Notes: generated by a model not told the origin, from the sequence alone. Positions 20,830 to 35,311 are shown, numbered from the stretch's first letter. The stretch is 64,000 nt of DNA from Pegea sp. RAD2-039 (GCA_034620365.1 JAQGEQ010000270.1:992001-1056000), one strand, 5' to 3'. Program-made: numbers and translations.

Positions 20830-23562
20830 TTAAGATTCGTCATTTTTATAGTAAGATAAAGCGCGTGCACTGGGATCTTTAGAATCACTCCACTTTGGCA
20901 ACCACTGATAAGGAGTCAGTTTTGAAAGCTTACTACCATAAAAAGATTCGAACACTGAACGATAATAATATGCTTCTTTGGAAGTTGGAGTCTTTTCCGG
21001 GAATCTTTCTGAAGCAAACTCCAAATCGTGATCGGATACCTGAGAATAATATGTTGACCACTAAAGGCGCAATTGAGTCCAACCCACCTCATTGTTTATG
21101 TAAGATTGGAGTATCTCAAACCAGGACTTCTTTTTGGAAGAGACACCGTCACTAAAAGCTTCTTTAGGACGCCACAATATTTCAGAAGGAATCAAATCAC
21201 TTTTAGAGAAAGCTGAACGGAGTAGGAATTTCTCAATCCCTTTCTGCAATCAACCAATCATCAATGATCTCTTTAATGATGTCCCATCTTACTTTGGGGC
21301 GTCTTAAGTCAGCCGGCAATGACAGATAGTAAGACGTGAAAGCATGGTCCAGAAAAGGGGCTCGGACTTCTAGGGCATGGGCCGCAGTCGATCGATCAGT
21401 CCTCAGGACATCATATAGATAAAGATCTTTCAACAAACGTCTATTGAAAATGATGTGAGAATGACAATTGCTGATGAATAAAGATCCTACTTGCTCTCTG
21501 CATCCCCATCCTCTGAAGACGGTTGTTTGTGGAAGTAGATGTATCCCTGAGCTAATTCATCAGCTCCTTCCCCAGACATGATCACAATCGTGTCTGTATT
21601 GGTACTGATGAACTTTGAGAGTAAGTACATAGCTGAAAAATCAAAGATTGAAAGATGGTCAGGGATTAGATAAAAAATTACGAGTAGAAGCTCGAATTGT
21701 GGTGACGTCAAAGCTTTCTAGGGCTTCAATGGTTGCCTTGACAGCAGCAAAGCCTTCTTCCGGAGTGAAACTGACCTCAAAATGTTCACTTCCGATGTAA
21801 GCTGCCACCTACATGTGGCAAGTTCGATCACGTGACTTGTAAGCAAATGATTAAACCTTGCGCGCCGCTAACACGTCAGGACTTTCTTCTAATCCTATTG
21901 AGAAAGTCTGAAGAGGTTGGGTACAGCCTCTCTTTTTTAAACGCTTTGCTGTGATTGCAGCGACCAAGGACGAGTCCAGACCACCTGAGATATGGTTGTT
22001 GTTAGTGACCACTTGACATCAGGACACTAACCTGATAGAAGACTTCCTATTCTTCGACTTGACATCAACCGCTTATCAACTGCATTTGTAAACAGATCTC
22101 GAATATTTCCTAAGATGTCTTCTTCCGAATCACCTACAATTCATAATTTTGATCAACAAAATACAATTGAGTATGTGATTCAAAGGGGAAACTTTTGATA
22201 CTTATATTAACATAAAATACATTTAAAAGGAATATTTATATCAGCTACACATTTGGTTAATTGTTTATAAAATAGTATTTGTTTTAAATTAGTAAATTGT
22301 ATTAAAATATTTAGTAAACTTTTTTAATTAAATTGTTCACAATGTTTGTTCTAAACAAGAAAGTCTTCATAGATAGTTTTTAAAACTTCTAAAATATCAG
22401 TTTTCAATGTAAAGTTCACCTTTCAGTAATTTGATATTTTGATATTCCCAATGTTGAGGACGATTGACAAAATCATGAAACTTTGATGAAGTGTTTAGAG
22501 TCACTCTACCATCAGAACAGTAACTGTACACACTGACATGGCCAGGTTGAAAGGCTTCAATCAAATGAGTCATGTTGCCTACTTCTTTCTCTAACAAGAC
22601 ATTCACAAGTCCTGGAAACAAGAAAGATGAAGATTGTTTAAATGGTGTTTGTGGATGATAACCTTTAGCTTCAGAACAAAGACCAAAGTGTCCAGCTTCT
22701 GTTTGGAAAGTAAACATGGGCCGGACCCCATAAGTATCCCTCGCCAAAGTAATGACCTTTTTTTTGCTGTCCATCACACAGAGAGCAAATACTCCATCTA
22801 ACATCTTACACATTTTCTGCAGATTTTAAGAAGATTAATAAATTTCATGAAATTTTTGAATAAGAAAATAGGATTAAAAATAAATTTCATTTTTTGCTGG
22901 ATTATTTTAAAGATTTTAAAAGAGTCAAACCACTGGACCAGTTAAGAAAAAATTAATTCTAAAAATGTTCTGATGATTTAAAATCAATTAAATTGATCAA
23001 ATATGTGTTTTTTACTGTAGAAAAAAAACAAGCAAAAAACCAACAAAGTCTTTAAAGATTACCTCTGGTCCAAATCTTTCATAAAGATGCAGTATAATCT
23101 CGCAGTCACATTTGGATTCAAAATTGAATGAGAAAAGTTCTCGAAGCTAAATATTTTTTCATTAATAATTAGTTTGTAGTAAAATGCAAACATCAAGTTG
23201 TAATAATGAATTGAGAAAGTTATGAGTTAAATAAAAAACCTTTTCAAAGTTGTAGATTTCCCCATTACAGATCAGGGTCAGATGAGGATACTGGACTAAC
23301 CTCATCGGCTGAAATTTATGAAAAAAAAGTTAATTTTTAATGATGCTTGAGTAAACTTGTAAATATGTTGACGTCATTACACCTGCATGCCAGCCACAGT
23401 ATCAACAATACAAAGACGATGAAAGCCCAGCATACAGTTTGGTAACAAGTTCATATTTTGGAAATGGAAACAATCAGGCCCGCGACAAGTAATTCTCATT
23501 GCACTTGAAAATAACTTGACGTCGTGCGAATCATAACCAAATAAAGCCCAAATACCGCACAT
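20830..23562 (-). CDS. ASNS: Asparagine synthetase (glutamine-hydrolysing), 11 exons
   Basis: Exons 23562-23383, 23308-23240, 23146-23063, 22816-22420, 22133-22032, 21984-21857, 21808-21682, 21632-21491, 21440-21293, 21243-21088 and 21039-20830 join in phase to 580 residues (human 561). It makes asparagine from aspartate, glutamine and ATP. The N-terminal glutaminase domain starts MCGIWALFG, where Cys2 becomes the nucleophile, with RGPDCFHF and [10 protein letters not shown]. The synthetase domain has the ATP-binding [11 protein letters not shown], the [12 protein letters not shown] loop and the C-terminal [12 protein letters not shown]. Introns in the 3' half are all 47-50 nt; those in the 5' half run 74-286 nt. 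An extra stretch of about 20 residues lies between CSEAKG and QPGHVSVY compared with human. Confidence 0.97.
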
Positions 23563-26500
23563 CTTAAAAATTTGTTGAAATCTAAAAATAAGATTTATAA
23601 AGTTTGTTGAACTTAAAAATTATGATGAAAAATATGAAAGGAAATTAATTAAAGAAATATTTATGTAGTATTTTTAATTAGAATTGTTAAGCTCAAAATG
23701 TACTTAAATATATTTATGAATATTTTAAGGAATATCAGATTCAAAACTAATCAAATAATTTAAAAAATATTTTTAGAAAATAAATGGACTTATATACTGA
23801 CAGCTTTAAAAGTAGAACAGAAAAAACAAAATTAAAATAACTCAGGTAAACTAACAAAACAACTAAAAATAAATAAGGTTAATTTTCTTAACCATTTTAT
23901 CTCTACTCACCTTACTAATTTTGATTTGTGTCAATAATTTTAAGATAACTTTAAATTTAGCTTTAGATGATGCAATATTACTATTCTTTCATATGTGGCA
24001 TCTAAAACTGAGCGTGGCTGAAATCAATCAAGCGTATCATTGATAAGAACTGAAAAAGTTTTCTACAAAGTTAGAGAAATATAATCTCTTTTGTTAATTA
24101 TTAATAACATTCAAAACTTTGCTACATTTTTTCTGTTGTACAAATCTCTACATTAATAAAAATATATTTTTATAAATTAAAGTTTAATCTACTCATATAT
24201 ATATATGGATAGTAGTTCGCGCCCAAAGTAGGCCAAAAAATATCTACATAAATGTTTAAAGTTATACACTAAATTTTAACACAATTAAAATATTTATTTA
24301 TACAGTTAAATAAATTAATTATAATCTAATACTTAATTAATTTAATAATAAAACATCTTTTAATTTTTAGTTAATGATTTATCTTTAATCAATTTCTTTA
24401 TTTGTAAATATAACAAATAGAACTTAATATTGTCTGTTTTATAAACGAAATTATTTAAAGAATGTAAAATTATGTAGAACATTTAATAAATGTTATGACT
24501 GAACAACCAATGAATTTGATTTACTCATTAAAATTGTACACTTTATATAAAAATGTAGAGCTTACAAAAGACCTAACTAAAGGAAATGGATAATAGAGAA
24601 AATAAAATTCTGTCAAAAGTACACGAATATTTTCAGGTTGTTATTTTTTATGATGAAACTAACTTAATCAATAAACCTTTGAAATAAAAAATGTGAAATT
24701 TTAGTTGCCATCGACAAACAACTATTAACAGAAAACAAAGCTGTAAAATTTAAACCAATCTTATACGGAATAAGTATAATTCAGAGTGAAGTAAGCTAAA
24801 AAAGTTAATGAGTATAACAATGATAGATTGTGTATCGTTTTTTAGCTTCAATTCTTGCAATCACGTAATAGGTCTGATATAAAGCAATTTTAATTGCCTC
24901 AAGGGTTTAAATTTTACCAGAAAATAATTCAAATAAAACCAATAAATCAAAAACAGTTTTTTGTTTAGCATTTGAAACAAATACTTTTAAGACTCACGAG
25001 TAAAAATAAAATTGTCATTTAGATTTATTAGAAGAAAAATTTGATTTTAATCATAAATAATTTAAATAAGTTGCTGTAATACATACCATGCAGCAGTATT
25101 TTAAGATTGAAGTGACAACATTTATCTTAATTAGTGCACAAATATATTTTATTTTTGTTGAACATGTTTTGTGACTATTTTAATTCTACTTGGAGCAAAG
25201 CTTCAAATTTCATTAAAAAAATAGTAGCTAATAAAATTTTACAAACCTTTTCAATAATATAAATGCAAAATATTATAAACTTATGTAATTAGTTATTCAC
25301 CTTAAATAATTGAGCTTGTGCCAATTCAGGCTACTTAGAGACTTAAATAAAAACATGAGTTGAGATAAAAATTCATTTGGGTAAATTTAACAACTTGATC
25401 AAAAAACAAACTTCAATTTCAAACAAATCTAAAAATAGTGCTTGGTAGTCTAAGATGCTTAAAATCAGAGCCATCCTAAGAGCAGCATATACAAGAAGCT
25501 GTTAACGTGAAAGAGTTTCCAGACAATTTTACGTGACTGTACAGTTTAAGAACGCCTTATAATTTTCTTTATATCAGTTTAATTAGAAAACCATTATGTA
25601 CTACCCATTGAATATTTGACAAGTAGAATAGAAACCTCCTGAACCACAACTTTTTTCAGTATCTAATTTCTATCTAATTTTTAGTATTATAATTTCTTTT
25701 GCTGCTTTAAATCTAATTGAAAAAGAAGACTTTTTATCAAATAATTTACATTTTCTCAAATCCTTGTAAAAACAGTAGATACGGATGTTAAAATAATCTA
25801 ATTTCATCAACACTACTACATCATGATGATGTGTTGATGTAAAAGTAGTTTTTTATTGGTTTCCCAAATCAACTTTAAAACGTACAAAAATAAAACTTGT
25901 TAAAATTCCTGAATAAAACTGATACTTTAAGCTTATTTGGCAAATATTTCGATAAAATGTTAACTATCTCTCCTTTTTAATTGTCAATCTATCTATCGGT
26001 GTTGAAAAAAATTATTTAGTAGGAAATATTTGAATTTAAATTGATGATAAGAAGCTGATTTTCTACTAAGTGTGAGAAAAAAAGAAAGTTAAAGAAATAA
26101 AATTGAAAAAAATTGGATGAAATAAAATCAAAAAGATCAAATTGTAGATAGTGATGGTATCAGGTTTTTATTTTATTTACATGAAATAGTTGAAATAGAA
26201 AATAAAGTAAAGCACTAAAGAATGCTTCAAATAATCTTAGCTGATAAAACCTTCATGTACATTATGTAAAATCACAAATTTGCAAAATAACAAGAACGAG
26301 TTTTTGTTTAAGATAAACTCCAAGTATGGCAAAGAAGATTAAAGGGGTTAATGTTTGTCTATCTGCCGAAAGTTTGGCAAATTTCCCAACAAAGAAATTC
26401 TAATAAATAAAAGAAATGGTTTTACGGTTAAGAAAACACAGTTACATCGATGTGCTAACATAAACATTTTAATGATATTTTGTAAAACAAAAACGTAATG

Positions 26501-26744
26501 AAACGCTGTACGCGCGACTCAATCCTATAAAGGCTGCTGCTGCTGCTGGAAATTGTATGAGAATTGAAGAGAACAAAAGAGTGGATGATGACGGTGGAGA
26601 TAAGGTGAGAAGGGAGGGTTGTTGATATTTGAATAATCTAAGCTCTTCAAAAACGAAAAGCTGGATTTGGATTGTCGAGGGATAGTTTTGCAATTTCATC
26701 TTTTATGTATAGAAGTGTTTAGCTAAAAAGACGACGTGACGTCA
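23563..26744. other. 3.2 kb intergenic region with a SINE 3' fragment
   Basis: Mostly AT-rich with no gene. The part nearest the IL-17-receptor-like gene (26470-26744) is less AT-rich and contains a short GCT/CAG run (about 26532-26548); it is probably that gene's 3' UTR. The minus-strand frame 26469-26699 is not convincing as protein. Confidence 0.5.
24198..24240 (+). mobile_element. SINE 3'-end fragment
   Basis: A TA-rich run followed by gtagttcgcgcccaaagtag and gccaaaaaa matches the 3' tail of the full SINE at 42335-42727 (ggttctcggctaaagcagg, then ccaaaaaa). Only the tail is present; no tRNA-like head is visible upstream. Confidence 0.5.
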
Positions 26745-29700
26745 TCAGTCAAAGTCGTCACAAGGTGGCTTGACTTCTAGTGGAAACCTTAAAAGTTGGC
26801 TTTCAGCTGGTGGAATGACATAGGGCAAGTGAGAGTCTATAGATAAGGAAGATTGAGGCAGATTGATGATGAGGTGATCTTTTTCCTGATCAGATGGATT
26901 ATCATCTGATAGTACCATCTTCATCTCATTTGAAAATTGATCAAATCCTTTTTGAAGAGCTTGTCCTTCAAGTGTTTTAATAAATTCCTTCTTATTCACA
27001 TATTTCACTGACAACTTGCCATTTACATAAATTCGATTTGTCTCTGTGAACAGAATAAAGTTGATAGATGAAGTAGTTGAAGATGTTGGAACCTTGCAGA
27101 TGAAAATATAAGTTCTCGATTTCATCCATGAGTTGATAGTTCATGGTGGTGTTCTTCAACCATCGGTCTCTAGGTGAAGATCCAACTGTAGAGTAAGGAA
27201 AGCGGACTGTGATAAACCTCTTTCGATTAGTAATCATCGCTTCTAGGAACCTGATGACAAGTTAGTTGAACAAACTGACGAAAATAAATATTTACAAACG
27301 AAGAATAAACAAAGGAGTTACAGCAAAGAAAATCCATCTTTAAGTGAAGAAAAAGATGATATATTGAAAATAAAACGGAAATCGTGAACCTGTACGCGAC
27401 GTTAAAGTTGCCAAGCAACGGTGGGTGCGAGACTTCGGTGTTTTCAGTGGGACACACAAAGATAATGTAATCAGAACGATCATAGGCTGTAGAGATCCAT
27501 TTTGGATAGTCCTGAATCAGTTGCTGCTCTTCAAACAGATCAAGTATCACTTCAATTGCGCAAACCGTTGTTAAGTAGGCAGCAAAATGTCTGTAAGATG
27601 GAGATGAGAAGATGAGTAACGTGATGAGGATCAAGACCTAATATTTTCGGTATGGATTTGATTGAGTTTTGGTGAGCGGTTATCATTTTCCCAGATTAAC
27701 CAAACCACGCATGGTTGCATATTTGCGACATCAAATGTTTGTAAGTTTAACCATTTAGATATACTATTCGGTAATCTATATTTCATTACCGCACAAAATC
27801 CTGTCAATAATTAAATAGGTGATTATGGGAGGTGGTTACCGTGGTTACCTTTTTTCCACATGTAAAAACAGAAGACAAAGATGATAAAGAAGAAAGTTAA
27901 CATCACAACAGATACAGTGATGAAGGAAACGATGTTATCTGTGAGGTCATATTTCAGTTATGAGTGAGTCATAGCAAAGTTGGAAACCTGAAAACAAAGG
28001 CTCCAAGCAATCATCAACTAAATCTCCGAACACATCTATATTTTTGGTCTTACTCCAGCGAGGAAGATTATAAAAAGCAGCCATCTCATCTTCATCAGAT
28101 CGTTTCTCACGGAACTAAAAAAAATGTCAATTAAAGATTACATTTTTTTAGGCTGAAGAAGTTAATGGGAGGAAGGTGACATCGGTAATCTTTTCTTGAC
28201 AGCTTTGATTAAAGAGGAAGTAGCGCGTGCTGAGTTACCCTCCCCAGTTTGTATATCCGCTTTTCCACGATTAAACCAGTAACGTAGGTACAGTGACATC
28301 GAGACCAACGGAATGTAAGTTTTCTGTCTGTGTGGGTGTCTTTACTTTTCCGAAGCAATCACAAAACAGCAACAACTATTCATCCATATTTGGGGGAGAT
28401 AGGCGACGTTACATAGCGCGACGTGATGTATCTTTGACAATGTAGTAGGATTGAGTTGTTAATACTAACTTGAACTGAGTAGCGGCCTGGCTTCAGACAT
28501 CTGAATTTTGTTGTTATTGTGTTGGATTTCTAGATGAAACAAGTCAGATAACTACTGCTAGTCACATTTTACTTACTCCGCTTTTTTTCACAACTCCTGT
28601 ATAAAACCGGCTCGTCTTTTTTACAGAACCAGGAAAAGGTTTTTCGCTCAGATAATCGATCACTAACAAGTAAGATGTGATATTGAAAATAGGGTCAGCG
28701 GCAGAAAAAATTATCATAATTTGATTTTGTCCAGAGTTCACTAAAGTTAGCGCAGAGGGTTTCCAAGCTAAAATTTTAAATTTCCTTTTATTAAGAATAA
28801 AATTGGAACTTGAATCTTACCTTTAAAAATAAAAGGATTTTCGAAATAATGTTTGGAAACCGGGTCGTTTGCGATAGCTAAAACCTAAACATGTTTACAT
28901 CAGTAACAGATAAGGGTTGATGGTGGAAATACTAACTGTGACTTTGTAATCGTAACCATCAGCTAACTCGTAGAAGGGTGAGATGTTTATTGTATAAACA
29001 CCACTTGCATTTTCATTATTTGTTTTTACATTCTGAATTTTTTCAACAAATTAACTTTTTAATAAATCATTTTAAAAAGTCACTTACATCATTATCTAAA
29101 TAAACAGAATATTGTCGAGTTTGGATGTCTGTTTTTGTACTTATTTTGAAAATCAACACTTTAACAACATACGATAGAATCGCGTAACAGGGGTCTACAA
29201 TAGGAATGAACACTTGTAGTTGGTATGCATTTAGTGAAAAGTTGAGTTTCTCAGAAAGTTTGAAAACCGTTTCTATAGAAATAATAAATATTTGTATTTT
29301 AGAAAATAGATTATTATTGTATAAATAATATAAATATTCAAATAGTTTTAATTCTTATTAAACTAATTGAAACTTTTTCTGATGAATTATGAAATTATGA
29401 GTTTTCGAATATGTAAACACTGAAGTATCATGAAGTCTACAAATCATTTACAGTTGATGTAAATAAACAGCAAATAAGTAAAACAACTAACCACAAGCAC
29501 ATTTATTTCCAGGATTCACATCTCGACAAGCTTAAATATAAACAATTCTTAAATTAAATATATGAACTTACAAATTCAGGTTACTACTAACTAGGAGTTT
29601 TTGGGAGTTTTTTCGCGAAAACCAGCGCCGTGTCATCTTCAGTAAACACAGATAGTAAGTATTCAGTATTATAACTGAAATACTGAGGTGTGATGAAATG

Positions 29701-32559
29701 TAGGCGACTACCATTGGTAGTTTTGTTGTATGCCTGCGACCAACAAAGTTATTTAAATGAAATTAATTCAAACAAATACAAATTTGAATTGATAAAAATT
29801 AAGCAGAATTCATTTGAAGGTCGGAAGATTGAATTAGAGATCTTTTAATGAGCTAAAACGGGTTTAAAGTTTAGACAAATAAATTCAATTAAAAAAGAAA
29901 GTTTTTAACAATAAATGATCAAAAGTGAACTTTTTCAGTTCATCTCACTAAAAACGATAATTTCGTAGAAAACAAATTTGTTGCAAAAATTTTTTAAAAG
30001 AAACAAACAACAATAATCTTATTTAGCAAGATTTTAAACTAGTTAAAAATATTTTGCAGGCGTAGATATAAAAATATAGCTTTGTAGTAAAGTGATAACT
30101 TTCATAACATTAGCTTTTTACTTCTTCAAAAACATTGTTGTGGAGCTTTAATTGATCAGATTTACATTTTAGATAATTGTTTAAAATAAAACGAAATGTA
30201 AGCAAAAAGAAAAGGACTTTTAATTCTGTAAATTCTAGTTGAAAATAATGTGAAAGTATTCTTGTGTTTATCTTAACTTTTGTATGAAGAGCAAATAAAA
30301 ATAATTGAGAAATAAAAGCAGATCCGATAGATGGAATATATACAAGTAATTAATAATTTATAAATAAATTGTTCGTTTAATTTTGTTCTTATCTACAAAG
30401 AATTGGTTAAAACGGTGTTAAAATTTAAAGATGTTATCGGGTAGATAAAAGATAAATGATCAAAGTTATCGCAGAATATATAAATACAGCCAGCAGCGAG
30501 CTGGCTGTAAATCTTATTTTTACAGCTATTTCATTTTTGAAAGAATTTAATGAGTAAAAGCTTTTAGTTTTATTCGTTTTGAAAAAAAAATAATTTAGCG
30601 ACCAAAATAAATAGAATTTATTCTTCAATTACATAAATTCATTTCTCTATTATTTTAGGAATAATACAAGATGTTTACATAAAACACAAAATAGTTTCTT
30701 CAAATGTAAAAAGAATACAAATAAGTTATTTTGTAATGCTTTAAATTTAAAATTACTTTTTTAAATTTCTTATTTCACTTCAATAACCAAAAAGAAGAAA
30801 TTTTGAACATTTTGAATTTTATTCGTCAGTTAATGTTTAACTTATTGAAATTTATAAAAAGCAATTTGAAAGAGTCAAAAACAAATAAGATTAACATTCA
30901 GCAAGTTTGCAGTTTTCTCATTTAGTCTGAGAAGTGTGCTGATATACAGCTTTATTTTGAAAACAAATTTTAGCAAACCATAAGCAATTTAGACGAAAAA
31001 TTCCTGTTTGTATCATGATAAATGAAATCTATGAATAAATGGCACTAAAAAAACTCCACGTCGAATAGTAGGTAAATATTTAGACAATTATCTTAAATGA
31101 AAAATGATGATCTGTTGCAACTAAATAATGTTAATTAAACAATTTAAATGTCAAAAAATTAAATTTTGATGAAAGCAGACATTTATACAACATAATTAAA
31201 TAAAGATATTTTAATTGAGTTATTTTACTTTTTTCAATTAAAAATTTAAAAAAATGTTCATTAAAAATTGACAATGACTCACTGCGGGTGACAGTTTAGC
31301 ATTATAACATATATTTATCAAGTTAACTCGAGGATGTGTGGTATCTTTGATGGTAGGTTGAGTTAGTATCTGAAAATTAACAAACTTAAAATGTATAGAC
31401 AGTAGATTTAATAAATCTTTTAAAGAATTTGTTTAATTAAAGCAAAAGAAAACAAACCTTAAAAATAGTATGTTTCGAAATAAATTCACAACTCTTAAAA
31501 CTTATCATCACAGTCGTGAAATTTTTAGGCATGTCAACCAATTGCGGGTAAGGTAAATTCCAAAATGTATGTTGAAGAGCCACAGTATCAGGGTGACAAA
31601 GCGTTGAAAACTTGGGAGTGATTGTATCATTAGAAAATTCGAAAATTTTGCATGAAACTGTAGTGAAGCAACATTTAAAAAGATTTCAGTTGAATGAGAT
31701 TATTGTAGAAAAGTTTAAGAAATAATTTACTATCTTTTATCATTTTAATGCTTGTTTCGATAATAATGATAAAAAATAGAAAAGTTTCTTAAAGTTTGTT
31801 GCAAAATTAAAACAAAAAAACTGTAAATTTAGTTTTCATAAACAATTGAGCTTTAATTTCATTCTTAATAAATTCTTTAGTAAGTACACATAATACTTTA
31901 TTAATACAAATAAACGCACAAACCAAACTTCAAAATTTAACGTTAAGGAAATAATTAAAAAATGAAGTAAATACTTGAAAAAAGTTGCATCATTAAAAGT
32001 AGATAAAGAAAACAGGAAACAATCTTACCTTCGGTTAAAGTAAGCGGGATTAGCTCGAAACATTGTGAGATACAAGAAAATATCTCTACCTTCAAAACAA
32101 AATTTCCATTGATAAATAATCAATGCTAGAAAGAATACAATAGAAATAAAGATTTACTTTATTATCTTTTCACTGTTATATTTACTACAATAACTAAAAA
32201 CTTAAAGTTCAAAAGTATATAGAAGTAGTTGGTGTTCTACTAGATTTAATATATTTATTGTCGTCTAGTAATGGGTTCAAAAAAGCTTATTTTATCCAAC
32301 CTAATTAACAAAGAAAGAGATATTTGTAACAGGAGTATGTAACAACAAAGAAAAGCAAAAAATTGAAGTGAAATTTCTATTTAATAAAATAGGTAAAAAA
32401 ACAAAATTAGAAATGAAAAATTACCACTGATTCGTTCTCGCATGTTTTTCTACAGTAGGCTACATCAGAAAAATCTTTAACTTCTTTCTTATCATCATTT
32501 GCTATGACACAATATAAAAGTTGTAGTAGACACAAAAGATAAACTAATCTTGTTACCAT
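26745..32559 (-). CDS. IL-17-receptor-like protein with SEFIR domain, 18 exons
   Basis: Exons 32559-32425, 32089-32029, 31657-31458, 31369-31283, 29733-29592, 29530-29492, 29272-29088, 29032-28937, 28884-28821, 28767-28577, 28529-28413, 28327-28277, 28114-27988, 27938-27849, 27800-27638, 27590-27390, 27250-27093 and 27043-26745 join in phase to about 801 residues. Order: signal peptide (MVTRLVYLLCLLQLLYCVIA), cysteine-bearing ectodomain with fibronectin-III-like strands (YKVTVLAIANDPVS, RCLKPGRYSVQV), one membrane span (FITVSVVMLTFFFIIFVFCF), then a cytoplasmic SEFIR domain (VVWLIWENDN, CAIEVILDLFEEQQLIQDY, SDYIIFVCP, RWLKNTTMNYQLMDEIENLY) and a ~90-residue tail. SEFIR domains bind Act1-type adaptors downstream of IL-17. 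Least certain are exons 12-13, next to the membrane, where splice choices are ambiguous. Confidence 0.82.
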
Positions 32560-35311
32560 GTCAAAAATCAAATAGCTCTAAAAAGTAGATAAATTTATCA
32601 TAACAATTGAACTTTGGAATGATTTTAAATGGTTGATAAAAGTCATTTAAGAAATAAATATTATTGCCTAAATCTTTTTATCAGTCAATTATAACATTAG
32701 TTATTGTTTTCTATTTCATGTTTTTATAACTTTACATTTTCATCAAATTTTTACTTAAATTCTAATAATTTATTTTTGCAATTATGAAATGCAATTCTCA
32801 AACAATAAATTTCTAAACAAATAAGTCAATATTAAAACAATTAGGGTAAGAATATTTTAAGCAGTTCAATAGTGTAGTTGACCAATTAAACTACTTTAAT
32901 CTATAAAAAACAATTAATTTTTGCTTTACAAAAAATTAGACCAAAGTTTGAGATAAATATATATTAAATATTTAATTATTAGAAGTTATAAATTAAAAAT
33001 ATTTTAAAATCTAAACATTGGTGACTCTAACATTGAAAAGCTGTTACCATTAGTTAGATAGTCATCTTATAAAAAATCTTGAAAAGTTTATACTTAAAAA
33101 TGATTCTCAAGTAAAACTATAGAAAGTAAATATTTTGGTATAAAATTCCTTAAAAAAATATATTTATCAATATTAGAATTAGAACTACCTATAAAAATAG
33201 TGAAGCATAATTAGAAAACAAATTGTTGAAGGTTAAATTTATAATTCTATAAAAATAAACTAATTATTATTTTAACCATATAGTATATAATAACTTTATA
33301 ATTCTAAAAAAATTATATGCTTTCTTTAATACCATATAAAAACAAATTATTTAGTTTTAATGTTTATCAACAACAATTATGCAGATTATTGACAAATTAT
33401 AATTAAAACAATTAAAATCAAAAAATTAAAAACTCACTTAATCAAAATTTTTATATTTTTTGTTTAAATACTAGAGATCTTACTATAACCAGCATAAGTA
33501 TAAAAGTATTGCAAAGCTACACAAATTTTATCTACTATGCTGCAATTGATTTGTGAACTTGTAGCTGGTAACACGCGCTAACTTTAAATTTAGTTCATTG
33601 TTTTAATGACTCTCTAGTGACAGGTTCCGGTGTTTTCAATACACAATCTTAGGTAAACCCAAAGAAAACCACTCTATCTAAATTCTTTAAAACTTATTTA
33701 TATATGCCAATTAGATTGTTCAGTTACTTAAATTGCTAATTTTAAGAAAAACTCACTTATAGTTTATATGACAAAAATCCTTTGTATAAAATGTGATAAA
33801 CACTTAAATAAAGATAAAATTAACAGCTCAAATCTTTTTATAAGCGATGTAAGGTCGTTGCTCTTCTTATTTATCCTATTTTGCCCTTTGTACGAAGTTT
33901 CACTTAGTAGTAGTATTAGATGCTTTTATGATCAATTCTTACTTGAGTTAAGCTCGTAATTTTTGTTATACTATTATTACTTCTAAACTAATTTTTGGGC
34001 ATTTTCGCGCTTTATTTATAAAATGAGCTGAGTGAACACCATGCAATCAAAATAAATAACAACAAAGTAGAATTCAAGCCTACTCGTGTAAACCAAATGA
34101 ATTAGCAGTCAATCGACTCAACCTTTCGCCAATCTTGTCGCCATTTCTTTTTAAAGATGTATTATAAACAATTCTTTAGAATAGTACTATATATTTTCTA
34201 GTTTTTCTATTTTTGGTATATATGATTTCTTTTTAGTAGATCGACTCTTATACGACTTGCTTGAGTAAAAAATTCTTTTTTGTCACTACAAAATAAAGAT
34301 TATTAAGGCAAGTTGATAGATTATAGCCTTTACTACTTCAAGGCAAAATAACGAAATAATGTTTTGCTGTCACATGCCAACTTACTTATCGCTTCACTTA
34401 TTCTAAAGCTTTTGTGAGTCTAAAATGCTTGGGCTTCTTGAATTACAGAAATATTAATTTTCATTAATTTATAGTGTTTTAGGACTTACATTAAAATAGT
34501 TTTTAATTGCAGTTTCGTACTAGATTACAAATAAAACGCATTTTTTATAGTGCCCGTCAAATTAATAACAATTTTTCTGATAGCTCTTTAAAAATAAATT
34601 GAATTCTCGAGGAGTTGTGAGTTTTAAACTATCTATTGAATAAAAGGAACAAGATCTATGATAAAATTTTAATAATAATTTTTACAGAAAATTTAAAGTT
34701 TTATTCTTGGAAAGATCGCCGTGAAAACGTTTTGGTCTTAAAGCCTCAAGTCTTAAAAAATATATTTAGCTAATGTTTCAAAGCATCATTTTTTTCTGTC
34801 TAAGCAATTATATAATATTTTTTTGTATATTATAATAGTATTAATATACAATCACTGTGTTTTGTTTTTGATATCATTACTCAAAGCATGGTCGTTCTCG
34901 GTACAAAAGGCCCCAACCACTTTTTTATATTTGATAAACTGTAATCTCCGATAAGTTACTTATACCGTCGACATATTTAAGAACATAATCAATGAGATTG
35001 AAACAGATTAATAAAATTTGTTTTTTTAGTTATCTAATTGAATATTATTTGTCAATGTCAAACATTGTAAGATAATTTATTTCTCAAAACTAGCAGCAAC
35101 AAAGTTTCTTTGAGTTATATATAAAAATTCAACCACAAATTATTATCTTTAAATTTTTAAACTCTTCATAGACTTGAGTTAAAAAAAACCAAATAACAAT
35201 TTTCTTCTATTATGAAAATGTAACCAAGATCTAAAAAAAATTAAACTAACAATAATAACAATCACTCATTTTATTATTTAACATTAAACTAATCATACAA
35301 AATTTTAAATA
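32560..35311. other. 2.75 kb intergenic region
   Basis: AT-rich sequence upstream of the IL-17-receptor-like gene and downstream of ATPSCKMT (both minus strand). An acceptor-like ctactttttag lies 17 nt before the receptor's ATG. The plus-strand frame 33768-33959 is not supported. No repeat recognised. Confidence 0.5.

Noticed and set aside
26469-26699. 76-residue minus-strand frame with an alanine run
   Set aside because: Probably 3' UTR of the IL-17-receptor-like gene; the alanine run is a GCT microsatellite.
27591-27637. In-frame coding reading of this 47 nt (VLILITLLIFSSPSY) as the first SEFIR strand
   Set aside because: It starts gt and ends cag, matches the local mini-intron size, and removing it joins VVWLIWENDN to the rest of SEFIR in phase.
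28115-28330. Alternative exon reading KTYIPLVSMSLYLRYW and on, before the receptor membrane span
   Set aside because: The frame is open, but no donor gives the phase needed for the next exon; the 51 nt exon 28327-28277 fits better. Still uncertain.
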